Origin: Bacteroidales bacterium Bact_16
GTDB taxonomy: Bacteria > Bacteroidota > Bacteroidia > Bacteroidales > UBA932
Assembly (NCBI GenBank): GCA_001602885.1
Contig: LUZH01000119.1
Coordinates: 1-5,398 of the forward strand
Reading direction: 5' to 3'
Length of the DNA stretch: 5,398 bases
Shown here: positions 5,073-5,398 of the stretch, piece by piece
Layout: every line of letters begins with the position of its first letter
Position numbering within the stretch: position 1 is the first letter of the stretch
Notes under the pieces: model-generated
Seen by the model: only the letters and a program-made list of their open reading frames with translations
What the model was told of the DNA's origin: nothing
The model's database searches: none
Position numbers and translations under genes: made by a program

Positions 5073-5398
5073 ATGAAACGCTTTTTCGTCCTCCTGCTGG
5101 CGCTGCTGGCGGGATTCTCCGCACAGGGCGCCCGCGCCCCGCGGGTCAGGCCCAACTACGACCTCGCCTCGCAATTCTCCCAGAAACGCATTTCCCAGAT
5201 GGTGTTCTCCACCACCCTGCAGCCGAATTGGTTCCGCGATTCGGACAAGTTCTGGTATGCCTGGAAGACGCCCGCGGGCACGGAATACTGGATCGTGGAC
5301 CCCGAGACGGGCCGCAAGACCCGCATCTTCGACATGGAGAAACTGGCGATGGAGGTCACGGCGACCGTCCGCGACCCCTTCGACGCGCAGCATCTCCC
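5073..5398 (+). CDS. Exported S9-family peptidase (prolyl oligopeptidase/DPP IV-like), N-terminal fragment
   Basis: The first 108 residues are visible. A signal peptide (MKRFFVLLLALLAGFSAQGA) is followed by NYDLASQFSQKRISQMVFST, NWFRDSDKFWYAWKT, YWIVDPETGRKTRIFD and VRDPFDAQHL. This pattern, with the sample-specific W/Y-rich blade start and the DPFDAQHLP end, is the N-terminal beta-propeller entry that I associate with Bacteroidota S9 peptidases. The catalytic Ser-Asp-His domain would lie several hundred residues beyond the right edge, so activity cannot be checked here. Such enzymes cleave dipeptides or prolyl bonds in the periplasm. The ATG at 5073 is chosen because the signal peptide begins there. 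The gene is divergent from the plug gene with an 88-base spacer. Confidence 0.8.
   Translation, partial: MKRFFVLLLALLAGFSAQGARAPRVRPNYDLASQFSQKRISQMVFSTTLQPNWFRDSDKFWYAWKTPAGTEYWIVDPETGRKTRIFDMEKLAMEVTATVRDPFDAQHL

Overview
The window looks like chromosomal DNA from a GC-rich member of the Bacteroidales (Bacteroidota). The reasons are a SusC-type receptor, an ECF sigma factor and FecR-type anti-sigma factor of the kind expanded in this group, several matches to the Bacteroidota -7 promoter box TAnnTTTG, a lack of strong Shine-Dalgarno sequences, and GC-rich genes separated by AT-rich spacers. The species cannot be named from this sequence.

Layout. From right to left on the minus strand, positions 3411 to 1 hold a trans-envelope signalling cassette: an ECF sigma factor (2845-3411), a one-pass membrane FecR-like anti-sigma factor (1811-2779), and the first 555 residues of a SusC-like TonB-dependent transporter (1666 to the left edge) that carries an N-terminal STN signalling domain. 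In the established model for such loci, ligand uptake by the transporter is sensed by the STN domain, passed to FecR in the periplasm, and releases or activates the sigma factor to transcribe the transporter operon. A SusD-like lipoprotein and glycan or protein degradation genes would be expected beyond the left edge but are not visible.

The 144-base spacer between the anti-sigma and transporter genes is the most interesting non-coding part. On the opposite (+) strand it has an exact TACCTTTG box, a GC-rich two-part hairpin and a T-run, arranged as a short antisense RNA of about 70 nt facing the transporter leader. This resembles the cis-antisense RNAs reported in some Bacteroides polysaccharide utilisation loci.

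The right part holds three more genes. A divergent exported acidic protein of unknown function (3485-4516, +) ends 3 bases from the stop codon of a convergent gene (4520-4984, -). That gene encodes a 154-residue stand-alone TonB-receptor plug domain with a signal peptide and a basic helical tail in place of a beta-barrel. Divergent from it, at 5073 on the + strand, begins an exported S9-family (prolyl oligopeptidase/DPP IV-like) peptidase cut by the right edge. Both divergent spacers contain back-to-back -7 boxes, so the paired genes may share or compete for promoter space.

No rRNA, tRNA, CRISPR array, insertion sequence or phage gene was seen. All gene calls come from reading the sequence and from remembered family features, with no database search.
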